A stretch of 64,000 nucleotides of DNA from Petrolisthes cinctipes (GCA_033782935.1 JAWQEG010000082.1:1860001-1924000); one strand, 5' to 3'. Shown: positions 1 to 9,669, counted from the first letter of the stretch. The notes: a model not told the origin generated them from the letters alone. Numbers and translations are program-made.

Positions 1-2234
1 ATGAATTTGAGATATAAATGTGTACAGAAGATGCATGCACATATCGACTTTGGACACTTAAAATATCGATTTTAGCATGTTTTGAGCCTATATTTTGAAA
101 ACATTCTAGCACTGAGTAGGCATGTACAGATCACTTCTGTGACCCAAAAATATCGAATTTTCGGGTGTTTTGAGGTTGAATTTGAGAAATAATCGAATGC
201 AGAAGATGCATACACATATTGACTTTGGGCACCTAAAATATCAATTTTCAGTATGTTTTGGACCTGTATCTGAGTAGGCATGTACAGATCGCTTCTGGGA
301 CCCCAAAATATCGAATTTTCGGGTGTTTGGAGCCTGAATTTGATATATAAACGGGTACAGAAGATGGATTCACATATCGACTTTTGGGCACCTAAAAGAT
401 CAATTTTCTGTATGTTTTGGGCCTGTATATTGAAAATACTCTAACACTGAGTATGCATGTACAGATCGCTTCTGGGACCCCAAAATATCGAATTTTCGGG
501 TGTTTTGAGCCTGAATTTGAGATATAAACGGGTGCAGAATATGCATCCACATATCTACTTTTGGGCACCTAAAAGATCGATTTTTAGTATGTTTTGGGCC
601 TGTATTTTGAAAATACTCTAACATGGAATAGGCATGTACAGATCGCTTCTGGGACCCCAAAATATCGAATTTTCGGGTGTTTTGGTCCTGAATTTGTGAT
701 ATCGACTTTGGGCACCTAAAATATCGATTTTTAGCATGTTTTGGGCCTATATTTTGAAAATATTCTAGCACTAAGTAGGCATTTACAGATCACTTCTGGG
801 ACCCCAAAATATCGAATTTTCGGGTGTTTTGAGCCTGAATTTGAGATATAAACGGGTGCCGAAGATGCATACACATATATGATTTTGGACTCTTAATATA
901 TCGATTTTTAGCATGTTTTGAGCCTATATTTTAAAAACATTCTAGCACTGAGTAGGCATGTACAGATCGCTTCTGGGACCCAAAAATATCGAATTTTCGG
1001 GTGTTTTGAGGTTGAATTTGGGATATAAACGGGTGCAGAAGATGCATACACATATTGACTTTTGGGCACCTAAAAGATCGATTTTCAGTATGTTTAGGGC
1101 CTGTATATTGAAAATACTCTAACACGGAGTAGGCATGGCCAGATCGCTTCTGGGACCCCAAAATATCGAATTTTCGGGTGTTTTGGGCCTGAATCTGAGA
1201 TATCGACTTTGAGCACCTAAAATATCGAATTTTAGCATGTTTTGGGCGTATATTTTGAAAATATTCTAGCACTGAGTAGGCATTTACAGATCGCTTCTGG
1301 GACCCCAAAATAGCGAATTTTCGGGTGTTTTGAGCCAAAATTTTAGATATAAACGGGTACAGAAGATGCATGCACATATCGACTTTTTGGCACCTAAAAT
1401 ATCGATTTTGAGCATGTTTTGGGTTTGTATCTTGAAAACATTCTAACTAGGAGTAGGCATGTACAGATCGCTTCTGGGACCCAAAAATACCGAATTTTCT
1501 TGTGTTTTGAGCCTGAATTTGAGATATAAACGGGTACAGAAGATGCATGCACATATCGACTTTGGACACTTAAAATATCGATTTTAGCATGTTTTGAGCC
1601 TATATTTTGAAAAAATTCTAGCACTGAGTAGGCATGTACAGATCACTTCTGTGACCCAAAAATATCGAATTTTCGGGTGTTTTGAGGTTGAATTTGAGAA
1701 ATAATCGAATGCAGAAGATACATACACATATTGACTCTGGGCACCTAAAATATCAATTTTCAGCATGTTTTGGGCCTGTATCTGAGTAGGCATGTACAGA
1801 TCGCTTCTGGGACCCCAAAATATCGAATTTTCGGGTATTTGGAGCCTGAATTTGATATATAAACGGGTACAGAAGATGGATTCACATATCGACTTTTGGG
1901 CACCTAAAAGATCAATTTTCTGTATGTTTTGGGCCTGTATATTGAAAATACTCTAACACTGAGTATGCATGTACAGATCGCTTCTGGGACCCCAAAATTT
2001 CGAATTTTCAGGTGTTTTGAGCTTGAATTTGAGATATAAACGGGTGCAGAATATGCATCCACATATCTACTTTTGGGCACCTAAAAGATCGATTTTTAGT
2101 ATGTTTTGGGTCTGTATATTGAAAATACTCTAACACGGAGTAGGCATGTACAGATCGCTTCTAGGACCCCAAAATATCGAATTTTCGGGTGTTTTGGGCC
2201 TGAATATAAGATATCGACTTTGAGCACCTAAAAT
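1..2234. repeat. satellite array, left segment (about 176-bp monomer, 2.5-kb higher-order type)
   Basis: Tandem satellite made of full monomers of about 176 bp and shortened ones of about 147 and 158 bp. Recurrent landmarks are AAAATATCGAT, GGCATGTACAGATCGCTTCT, ATATCGAATTTTCGGGTG and TATAAACGGGTACAGAAGATG. The order of monomer variants here is the same as from about 9943 to 12176 once the inserted element at 2235-9681 is removed, so this is the left part of a higher-order unit of about 2,496 bp (for example 72 pairs with 10015, 931 with 10874, 1394 with 11337). No gene is supported. Minus-strand open frames of 60-150 codons occur only because the repeat lacks frequent stops on that strand. 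Confidence 0.95.
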
Positions 2235-2282
2235 AGTGCATTTGTCGCGGCTTCTAGCCGCTTAAATTGTATTTATTGGTTT

Positions 2283-2492
2283 GTGAAACCAGTACAGCTG
2301 GTTGCTATAGAATAGGCCCCTTCACAAGCCCAGGCCCCGTGTAGGCATAATCTGGGTTGGAAGGGTCAATTCCGTGACGTTCATCAGAAGTAAATAAAAT
2401 TCAAATCTGGCGCTGTACTGATAGTGGAGCCACCTGGTGGTGGTGAGGTGAGGTATTAAGCCCCTCCTCCGCTGAATACCGCTCGTCCACTC
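2283..2492 (+). repeat. DIRS 3'-side inverted terminal repeat
   Basis: This 210-bp block, GTGAAACC... to ...CGTCCACTC, is the reverse complement of 9460-9669 with no difference seen by eye. Outside it the element runs 48 bp further to 2235. That extension contains a perfect short hairpin at 2247-2261 (GCGGCT-TCT-AGCCGC). Unequal terminal extensions of this kind are expected in DIRS elements. An apparent open frame across the repeat is present in both copies and has no sign of being a gene. Confidence 0.93.
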
Positions 2493-2545
2493 CAATGAGA
2501 AAGAAGTGAGTGTCTGCCGCATCGGGAGGTGGGTGGGACAGTAGA

Positions 2546-2647
2546 AGCTGTACTGGTTTCACAAACCAATAAATACAATTTAAGCGGCTAGAAGCCGCGA
2601 CAAATGCACTATTATTGGTATAGTGAAACCAGTACAGCTGGTTGCTA
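2546..2647 (+). other. DIRS internal complementary region (ICR), copy of the circle junction
   Basis: The first 65 bp (2546-2610) are the reverse complement of the left element end 2235-2299. The next 37 bp (2611-2647) are the reverse complement of the right element end 9645-9681. Read together, the block is the exact complement of right end joined to left end, through ACCAATAAT|AGTGCATTT. In DIRS replication models this region is the template that lets the terminal repeats be completed and the DNA circularise. It lies between the recombinase gene and the 3' terminal repeat, as expected. At first sight 2235-2610 looks like a small transposon with 65-bp inverted ends; the ICR explains that better. 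Confidence 0.92.
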
Positions 2648-3231
2648 AGCATGCGATGCGGTAGGTGGGAGGTGAGGTGGAGGCAATCACGTGCTAGTTA
2701 AGAGTGGTTGAGAGCGGAGGGCAGGAAAGCCCGGTGAGGCAGCAGCTAACGCCCCTCCCGACACTGGCTAGGTGAAACGCCGTGGTGGGGGAGAAGTAGC
2801 TTATACCATATAACCGTAGACCATTCTGTTATAGACCAGAATTGTTACACATAAAGTCTTTATAGGTAGACTCGAGGGTTCGGGTCTAGGAGAGGAGGGG
2901 GGAGGTTCCCATGGATACTCCCCCCCCCCTTTTCCTCCCCCCCCCATTCCCCCCCCCCCCTTATTCAAGTCTTCTGAGTTAGGGCTATGGCCCTCGCTCA
3001 GGTAATGTGATCCCGAGGGGATGAAGGAGGACACTAGGATCCAGATATCCTGTGTAATAATATCTCCTGTCACTCATCGTAGTTAATAATTGTTTGGAAA
3101 ATGAATACACAAGAATTCCGTAACAATGTAATTTATTATAGACTCTCTTTCACCATATGTACACGTGAAGAATGGGGATGAGTATGAAGCTGTACAAGAT
3201 GTGGATGAGGTATGGGATGATGTGACGGGAC
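2648..3231 (-). other. DIRS 3' noncoding segment with G-tracts
   Basis: No coding frame is supported between the recombinase stop and the ICR. The striking part is 2920-2960, where the plus strand has C runs of 10, 9 and 12 bases separated by TTTTCCT-like and ATT spacers. On the element's sense strand this is a polypurine tract of long G runs and could fold into a G-quadruplex. Its role is unknown: it could be a leftover of slippage or a structural element in the 3' part of the RNA. Confidence 0.6.
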
Positions 3232-4218
3232 TTAAATCACCCGACCTTTTCTCTTCGGGCGGCCCCTCCCCCACATGTGTCTCCCGCGGAGACCCTGGGG
3301 AATAGGAGGTGGAGTACCCATAGCCACACAGGGGGTAGGGGAGAGCGAGTGGAACAGGTACCTCGTCCTGAAGGAAGAAGTGGACGCCCAGCCCCCTAAA
3401 TCCCTGACCCTCTCCACCGAGTGAGTCCTGAGGAAGGCGAGGGAGGCGGCCACGCCCCTAACGCTGTGAGCCCTCGGGGCGTGTCCGGGATCCCCGTTCT
3501 CTATCACTCGGCAGAGAAGGCGAGCGATTGACCTAGGGAAGAGAGGGTTACCGGACCTAGAGTTGTAGAAGAGGTGGTCCGGAGAAGCCCCTCTCGTCGC
3601 CTCCACGTATGCAACAAAGGCGTGGACTGGGCAGAGGGGGTGGAAATTTCCATCCCTCAGGAACGAGGGTACTGCGAGAGGGCCAATTCTGTCGTCAGCC
3701 TGCTCGTTCTTAGCTAGAAAAGCAGGGGAGGGGGAAATGGTTAAGGAAGTAAGGTTAGGGGTTACTGAAGAAAAGGCTGTGTGACGGGTCAGGGCTGCCA
3801 ACTGAGAAGCCCTGTAACCTGTAGCTAAGGCGAGCAGGAAGAGAGCTTTCTGGAGGAGGTGACAAACCTCCAGAGGGACCCCCTCGAAGGTCAGGTAGGA
3901 AAGGACACGATGAAGGGACCAGGAGGGTGCCTGGGCCCGGTGAGGTGCGGTCCCCGCCCGAATCCCCATCCTCAGGAGAGAGAGAGGCCTCTCCGAAACC
4001 TTAATGTTAAAACCCAGGAGGAGGGGATCAGACAGGGCTGCGTGATGCGCAAGCACCGTCGCCGGGGCCCTGTTGGTGGAATCGGCGAGCCACGTGAGGA
4101 ATTCCAGGACTGTGTCCTCCGAGATGACCCTGGAGGGGTGTCTTCGCAAGAAGTCCTGGAATCTTTTCCAGCACGATTCGTATTGTCGCACCGAAGACTG
4201 ACGATGAGCCCTCAACAT
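3232..4218 (-). CDS. DIRS tyrosine recombinase (YR), about 328 aa from the ATG at 4218
   Basis: Phage-integrase-fold tyrosine recombinase that would insert the circular DNA copy. An N-terminal helical part (SSVRQYESCWKRFQDFL) resembles a core-binding domain. The catalytic set is visible: Arg in GYRASQL (codon 3811-3813), His and Arg in HSVRG (3466-3468 and 3457-3459), Trp in GGW (3388-3390) and the Tyr nucleophile in TRYLF (3358-3360). The ATG at 4218-4216 overlaps the pol stop TGA (4214-4212) in the string ATGTTGA, which would suit termination-reinitiation. The frame stays open upstream to 5511, but most of that is antiparallel to nothing and merely overlaps pol. Codons back to about 4293 (LEFLRGVLSKRFTKE) look recombinase-like, so the true start could be upstream through a frameshift or splice. 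A basic tail RGRPKRKGR ends the protein. Confidence 0.87.
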   Translation of the reverse strand: MLRAHRQSSVRQYESCWKRFQDFLRRHPSRVISEDTVLEFLTWLADSTNRAPATVLAHHAALSDPLLLGFNIKVSERPLSLLRMGIRAGTAPHRAQAPSWSLHRVLSYLTFEGVPLEVCHLLQKALFLLALATGYRASQLAALTRHTAFSSVTPNLTSLTISPSPAFLAKNEQADDRIGPLAVPSFLRDGNFHPLCPVHAFVAYVEATRGASPDHLFYNSRSGNPLFPRSIARLLCRVIENGDPGHAPRAHSVRGVAASLAFLRTHSVERVRDLGGWASTSSFRTRYLFHSLSPTPCVAMGTPPPIPQGLRGRHMWGRGRPKRKGRVI

Positions 4219-6212
4219 CTTGTCCACTGTCTCCTTAGTGAACCTTTTGCTGAGGACTCCCCGTAGAAACTCCAAGCGTGTAGTTTCAGTGACGCTTGGA
4301 GTGGTGCAGACAGGGTGCTGGAGAGGCACGCCGATCCCAACTGAAGGGGATGAGGGCACCACCGGGACAACTCTCCGAACCACGGCTGTGCTGGCCAGCG
4401 GGGGGCTATGAGGAGAACCCTCCCCCTGAAAGTGCGCAGCTTGAGGATCGCCTTCAGGAGGACTGAAGTGGCTGGGGGTGGGAAGAGGTAGAGATGACCC
4501 CACCTGTTCCAGTCCTCCGTGAAGGCGTCCGGGCCTCCCGCCTCTGTTCTGGATGAGAAAGTCAGGAACAGAGGGAGTAGGGCCGTGGATGGGGAGGCGA
4601 ATAGGTCCACCTCCGGTGTCCCGTAGCGAAGGCAGAGAGACTCGAACACAAGGGGACGCAGTTGCCACTCGACTGACGTCCCCCTGAACCTGGATAGGGC
4701 GTCCGCCCAATCGTTCTCCCGCCCTGGCACGTAGCGGGCCGAGAGGTGAATGTCCCTCTTGGCCGCTATTGCGAAAATCTGTTCTGACAGGGACAGGAGA
4801 ATTTCCGACCGTACGGTGCCCTGTTTCTGTAGGCACTGCACGGCCGCAACGTTGTCCATATCGAAGCGGACGCCTATCCTGGCAAACTGAGGGTGTCTGT
4901 TGAGCCATTCCTTCGCTACCATCAACTCTCGGGCGTTGATGTGCAGTAGCCTTTCCCCTTCCTTCCATCCCCCGCACCGTTGATGTCCCAGGCAAGACTG
5001 GTATCCCCAGCCTACGTCCGATGCGTCTGTCGCCACCGTAATCCCCGGGGGAGGGAACACCCAGGGGACCCGCTGACGCAGGGCACCGGGACGTAGCCAG
5101 GGGCGAAGGAGGCGGTGGAGAGAGGGGGACACTTGCCTGGGAAGGTCCCTGTGTGCGGGGGACAGGTGGAGGTTTACCTCCCGCGTCAGCCTCCTGTGTT
5201 TCAGTCGTCCCAGGGGCATTGCAGGGGCCGCGAAATTTAGGGACCCGAGCAATGATTCCCACTGGCGGCGAGAGAAAGTACGGGAAAAATGCGCCCGGCG
5301 GACGTGGCGGAGGGTCCGGCGGGCGTTGTCTGGAGCGAGAGAGAGGGTGGCCGAAAGAGAGTCCCACTCTATTCCTAGCCAACACAGCTTGCGAGTGGGG
5401 GTGAGAGAGGACTTGGGGATGTTCAACAGAAACCCCATTTCCTCTAGCACTCCCCTCGCTACCCGGACGTTGTTTGCTACCTGCTCCTTGGAAGGGGCGT
5501 GAAGCAACCAATCGTCCAGGTACATGAGGGTGGGGACACCCGCCTCTGCCAGACGGGATGCCACCACCCTCACGAGTTTTGTGAAGACTCGCGGAGCTAG
5601 AGAAAGACCGAAAGGGAGCCTGGTAAACTGGAACGTCTCGGTCCCCACCTGGAAGGCCAGAAAGCGGCGAAACCTGGGGTGGATCGGGACGTGCCAGTAA
5701 GCATCCTTGAGATCCAGGGATGCTAACCAGTCTCCCTTCCTCAGAACTGTGCGGACCTGAGCAACCGAAACCATCCTGAAATGTAATGTTTTCACGAATT
5801 TGTTTAGCCTGCTCAGGTCCATCACCAATCTCGTTTTTCCCTGATCCTTTTTGGGGACCGTGAATAAACGAGAAAGAAAGACCCTTCCCGTCGCCCGCTC
5901 CACTACCCCTTTTTCCCGCATTTCCCGCACATGCGGGACGACCGAAAGTGACACTTTGGTTGAGGCAGGAGGTAGACGTAGTGGCTGTAACGGGAGAAGA
6001 CAGGTGTCAGTGAGAGTACCGTTAATCCTAATCCCCCGGGGCCCGAGGGACCCGGGGTGGTTGGGGGGAGAATGACAGGAGAGGCAGAGATTTTGACCGC
6101 AAGGGAAAATCTGATTTTGACCTAACGGTAGCCCAAGGACGGGATTAGGCATAATTCATATGTCAGACAGTAAGGATGACAGTTACTCACCGGAACAGTA
6201 ATCCAGGGCCAT
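4212..6212 (-). CDS. DIRS pol: reverse transcriptase, RNase H, methyltransferase-like tail
   Basis: Reverse transcriptase of the DIRS/Gypsy type. Visible motifs are LVMDLSRLNKF, SLDLKDAYWHVPI, LPFGLSLAPRVF and the YLDD active site (5511-5522). RNase H follows with ATDASDVGWG (about 5004-5033), HINARELMV and GRENDWADALS. The tail has VDLFASP, DAFTEDWNRW, LFPPP and IAPRWPAQPWF, a pattern found after RNase H in DIRS elements and attributed to a methyltransferase-like domain; its catalytic state is uncertain. The proposed start is ATG 6212-6210 with a favourable context (G at -3 and +4). Its exon ends at 6191, and a 69-nt intron (6122-6190) leads to exon 4 at 6121, giving 643 aa. Alternatives are readthrough of the gag TGA at 6302-6300, or an unspliced start at 6152. 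There is no aspartic protease or DDE integrase, as expected for DIRS. Confidence 0.88.
6122..6190 (-). other. putative intron 3 in DIRS gag-pol (69 nt)
   Basis: The donor is TTCCG|GTGAGTAAC and the acceptor is TACCGTTAG|GTCAAAATC. Exon 3 leaves one base (G), and exon 4 supplies GT to complete a glycine codon in the pol frame. Without removal the upstream frame meets TAA four bases into the intron. The pyrimidine tract is weak, so this is the least certain of the three, but both its ends and its phase fit. Confidence 0.6.
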
Positions 6213-6299
6213 GACAGGCCCTGGCGAATTATCCTTGCTGCCCAGCCGTGGGTGGGCCAGGCTGCTGACCACCCTGTGAGGCAGCCCAGAGTGGGACCC

Positions 6300-8695
6300 T
6301 CAAGTGGCGCGGTCCTTCTGGGAGGGGTGGTTGAAGGAGGACTTGGGCTTCGAGAAGGGCTTGGAGACCTGTCCCCTTCCTCGAAAGGGCTGCTGGCCCC
6401 TCTGGGAGGGCCTGTTGTGTGCTCTCGGGGGAGTGGGATAGGAGGGCCTCGGTAGCCTGGAGGGCTGGGAGGGCCTCCGGGGCTGGTAGGCTGGTCTGGC
6501 TGGCTGTGGGGCACGTGGCCTACGGACAAACAGAATGATTAGGACCCAAAGTAGACCCGAAAATCCTTTCATTTCACCCCGTGACAACTCGGGTAAGACG
6601 AACACGAGAGGTACTTACTTGGAGGTGGAAGGCTTTGGTAAATTAATTACCGTTGGGAGGGAGGCGAAGATCGTGTCTGTCGCCAGTTGGTCAAAGAGGG
6701 CGGGGGACAAGGGGACAGCTCGTACCACTCCCCTCTGTGCCATTTCCGGCGCAGATTTAGCTGCCGCTTGGCGGGTTGCCAGTCTCGCCTCGGCGAACGC
6801 CTTCGCCTCCTCCCGCATGAAGTGGGTAGCCATTGCCGCCACGCCCTCCATCACGGTGGCCATGGAAGAGAGGGTGTCACTGTAAGGGGTAAACAAGGAA
6901 AAAACCGAGCGAACCCGGGGATAAGTACCCGGGAGTAACAGGGAGACCCTTTACCCAGCATCCCTACAAACATGATACACGAGAAAGGTACTCACGCTAG
7001 CTGTACACCCGACATCTCGTGGTAGGAGTTTGTTAGGGCGTTGAGGCAGTCCCTAATCAAAGAGGCGGCTGCTCCCGTGGAGATGGTGTGGGCCAGCTCC
7101 AGACGGGTAGCCGACTCCGCCTGCCTCAACTTACCATCGGGCTCCTTCAGCTGATAGGGGACCGGGGGCTCCTTCTCCGTCTTCCACAGGCACTCCCTCA
7201 AGCCCGGGGGAGCCCGGGAATGAGGGAGGATGACGGGGAAAGACGGAGGAGGGGGCTTCCTGGGCGCGTTGTTCCTCTGGTGGTCCAGGGACTTAAGGAG
7301 AAGGGCTGGAATATCCAGGTCCCCTTCACTCTTATCCCCCGGGAAGTACGCGTCCGGGGAAAGGAGGAGAGCCGTGTTACCGTGGGAGCGGTCAATCCTC
7401 CAAGCCCCGGACAAGTGTAGCTGGCTGTACTCCACCAGGAAACCCATCGCGTCCAGGGTAGCCGCAGAGGACACCCTAGCTGAAGTGGGTAAGGGCGCTG
7501 AGATAGGAAGGACCTTGTAGAAGGGAATAGCCTCGCCCTTCTCATCCGCCCCCCACTTCACCACGACGTCATCCCTCCGGATCCACACGTCTGGTTGAGC
7601 TGTGTCCGGAGACCAGGCCACCAGTCTGCCCTCCTCCGAAGAGTGGGTCCAAGCAGGAGGGAGGAGAGACCAAGAGTAGGGAAGGTATCCGTCTCCTGAA
7701 GGAGGGGGTGACGGGGACGGGGGTGCGGAGGTAACCAACTCCTCAGCTACGTCCCCCGACGGAGACTCGAGCCCTGGGGAAACGGGAGGCACGAAAAGGA
7801 CTCCCACATCCCCGGGAGGACTCGAGCCCTCGACGGGAGCAGCAGCGGGAGGCGGGGGAACAGGAGCGGGTTCCGTAGCGACAGCCTGAGGTTGCGCGAC
7901 GGAAGCCCCAGGAAAAGCGTGAGGAATAAGGGTGTGGAAGATCTTAACTATCTTCCTCGACGAGGGGCTGTCCCCCCCCCGCTTACCCCTGCGGGAATTG
8001 CGGGCGGGCGAAGGAGAGCTCCCCGACGACGAAGAAGAGGAAGAGGACAACGAAGGCGAGGAGGAAGGAGAACGGCGACGAGCACGGGACTTCCTGGAGT
8101 GGCGGGACCTTTTAGCCGAACGCTTGCGTCCTCTAGAGAGGCCTGAGGAGCCAGCTCTAGCAGGAGGCGAAGCTGGGGGTTCCCTGCTGGGCCCTTGTAC
8201 CGGTGAGGCAGTCGGGGGAACCAGCGCGACAGACTCGCTCGCTTCCCGGGGGGATAAGCCCCGAGAAGGAGTCGTAGTACCGTCTAGGGAAGCAGGCTCA
8301 ATCTCTAGGGCCTCAGGAGGTTCTAGCCCCTGAGACTCCGAGAGACAGGAAGAAGGGTAACGGGTCCTGAATAAACCCAGGTCCGCTCCCAAAATCGGGT
8401 CCACCCACGCCAAAGAAGAACCGTCTCGTTTGTGGGCCATTCTCCTAGCCCTCGTCCACGCCATACGAAGAGAAGCAAGGGCAGGGAGCTTGGAGCGGGC
8501 AGAAGGGGTGGAAACCCGACACAACTCAGCCCAGGGGCGGCACACACCACACGCCAAAGGGTCGTAACCCAAGGGAGTGAAGCAGGGTGCGTGAGGAGAA
8601 CAGTGCAGGTGTCCGTCAGGCGAGACCCGCACGGTACATCCTGAGGCAGCACAAAGGGCACGAGTAGGCTGGGGGAGAAAAGAATACACAAACAT
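6300..8695 (-). CDS. DIRS gag-like protein, three exons, about 726 aa
   Basis: Proposed exons are 8695-6996, 6879-6619 and 6519-6300; the phases (2, 2, then in frame to TGA at 6302-6300) agree. The protein would be the structural Gag that packages element RNA. It starts with a cysteine/histidine cluster (ALCAASGC, HLHCSPHAPC), then has a Pro/Glu-rich part and a long Arg/Ser stretch (KRSAKRSRHSRKSRARRR followed by serine runs), and ends with a Pro/Arg-rich basic tail (QPRRPSQPSRLPRPSYP, RGQQPFRGRGQ). A strong acceptor-like site, TCTTTTCTCCCCCAG|CC at 8669, sits just inside the ATG at 8695. An upstream exon is therefore possible, for example ATG 9050 with a donor at 9035, in matching phase but with a weak donor. 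No named domain is certain; position and composition carry the call. Confidence 0.75.
6520..6618 (-). other. putative intron 2 in DIRS gag (99 nt)
   Basis: The donor TCCAA|GTAAGTACC matches the consensus. The acceptor is CTGTTTGTCCGTAG|GCC after a pyrimidine-rich run. Removal joins AA to G as a lysine codon and continues into the Pro/Arg-rich gag tail. Unspliced, the frame stops right at the donor (AAG TAA). Confidence 0.78.
6880..6995 (-). other. putative intron 1 in DIRS gag (116 nt)
   Basis: The donor CTAGC|GTGAGTACC and the acceptor CCTTGTTTACCCCTTACAG|TGAC, with a T-rich tract before it, are both close to consensus. Removal joins GC to T as an alanine codon and continues as DTLSSMATVMEGVAAM. 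Unspliced, the frame ends at TGA inside the donor. Confidence 0.8.
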
Positions 8696-9459
8696 GGGTT
8701 AACACGTGCAAACACTGGAACACAAACCCATCCTCCCCGAAGGAAAGAAGCGCGGGACACGCCCGCTGAACCTGGGGACCAGAACACAATCCCCCACACT
8801 CGCGCAGCCGCCCAGGGAAAAAAACCCCGTAAAACCATAATCGTCCGCCACATGGAGCGGGTAAACAAGGGGCCCCCCCGGACCGATGAACCAGAAGGAG
8901 GGGTAGGAGGGGACCCGATAGCCTGAGAAGAAACATTCCAGGCTGAAAATAATGGAAAAAACCCCAAAATAAAATAAAAAACCCCCGCCCGGGAGAGGAA
9001 GAGAGAACCAGGGCACAATTCTCACTCCCCCCTACCGAGAGGGGACACATAATAATCGGGGGAGGCAAGAGGAAGGGCTGCAAAGACCCCATGTGGTCAC
9101 CACGTGGGGTGGGGAAGTCCCACGTGGCACCCACTAACCTCGCTAAAAACCCCAGAAAACCCCGATAAAATACACACGAAGAATGTACTAGTGGCAGGAG
9201 GGACAGTGAAATAGGGGACAGACGGAGAAAAACTCCGAAAACAGGGGCTGAAAAGCCCCCTTCGCTTAAGGAAAGAACTAAGTCCTAACGAAGAAAAAAC
9301 CCCCAAACACCTAAAAACCCTCCTAGAAAACACACATTATACATCTGCAAAGCAGGCCAGCCACTAGAACACAAAAGAAAAATTAGCAGGAACACGCGAC
9401 ACAATACCATAGCGTAGCAGCGAGGAGCGTAGATGTTGACAGGCGTGTGTTCCGCGACA
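8696..9459 (-). other. DIRS 5' leader
   Basis: Between the 5'-side terminal repeat and the gag ATG there is no convincing long coding frame. The stretch is rich in short runs of G and C with AAAACCCC-like strings. It may hold the promoter, a short first exon (ATG at 9050, see gag) and an intron ending at 8669. I see no clear TATA box. Confidence 0.5.
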
Positions 9460-9669
9460 GAGTGGACGAGCGGTATTCAGCGGAGGAGGGGCTTAATACC
9501 TCACCTCACCACCACCAGGTGGCTCCACTATCAGTACAGCGCCAGATTTGAATTTTATTTACTTCTGATGAACGTCACGGAATTGACCCTTCCAACCCAG
9601 ATTATGCCTACACGGGGCCTGGGCTTGTGAAGGGGCCTATTCTATAGCAACCAGCTGTACTGGTTTCAC
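9460..9669 (-). repeat. DIRS 5'-side inverted terminal repeat
   Basis: Exact reverse complement, by eye, of 2283-2492. A further 12 bp (TATACCAATAAT) lead to the element end at 9681. These outer bases, together with 25 bp of the repeat, are copied in the ICR at 2611-2647. In the element's reading direction this is the 5' end, where transcription should begin. Confidence 0.93.

Noticed and set aside
2322..2522. Open frame in the DIRS terminal repeat, also present at 9433-9630
   Set aside because: It exists in both inverted copies because the repeats are identical; no motif and no separate expression context.
2235..2610. A 376-bp unit with 65-bp inverted ends, resembling a MITE nested in the DIRS element
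   Set aside because: The inner arm continues directly into a copy of the opposite element end, which is the DIRS internal complementary region; no separate transposon is needed.
4219..5511. The upstream 431 codons of the long recombinase frame as a real N-terminal domain
   Set aside because: Most of it overlaps the RT/RNase H frame and is Pro/Gly/Arg-rich without motifs; only the last 25 codons or so look recombinase-like.
6152..6152. Unspliced pol start at the ATG at 6152 as the preferred start
   Set aside because: It lies inside putative intron 3 and adds residues without recognisable homology; the spliced start at 6212 fits donor, acceptor and phase, though 6152 cannot be excluded.
3859..8333. 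Plus-strand open frames inside the DIRS element
   Set aside because: Antisense shadows of gag, pol and recombinase in GC-rich coding sequence.
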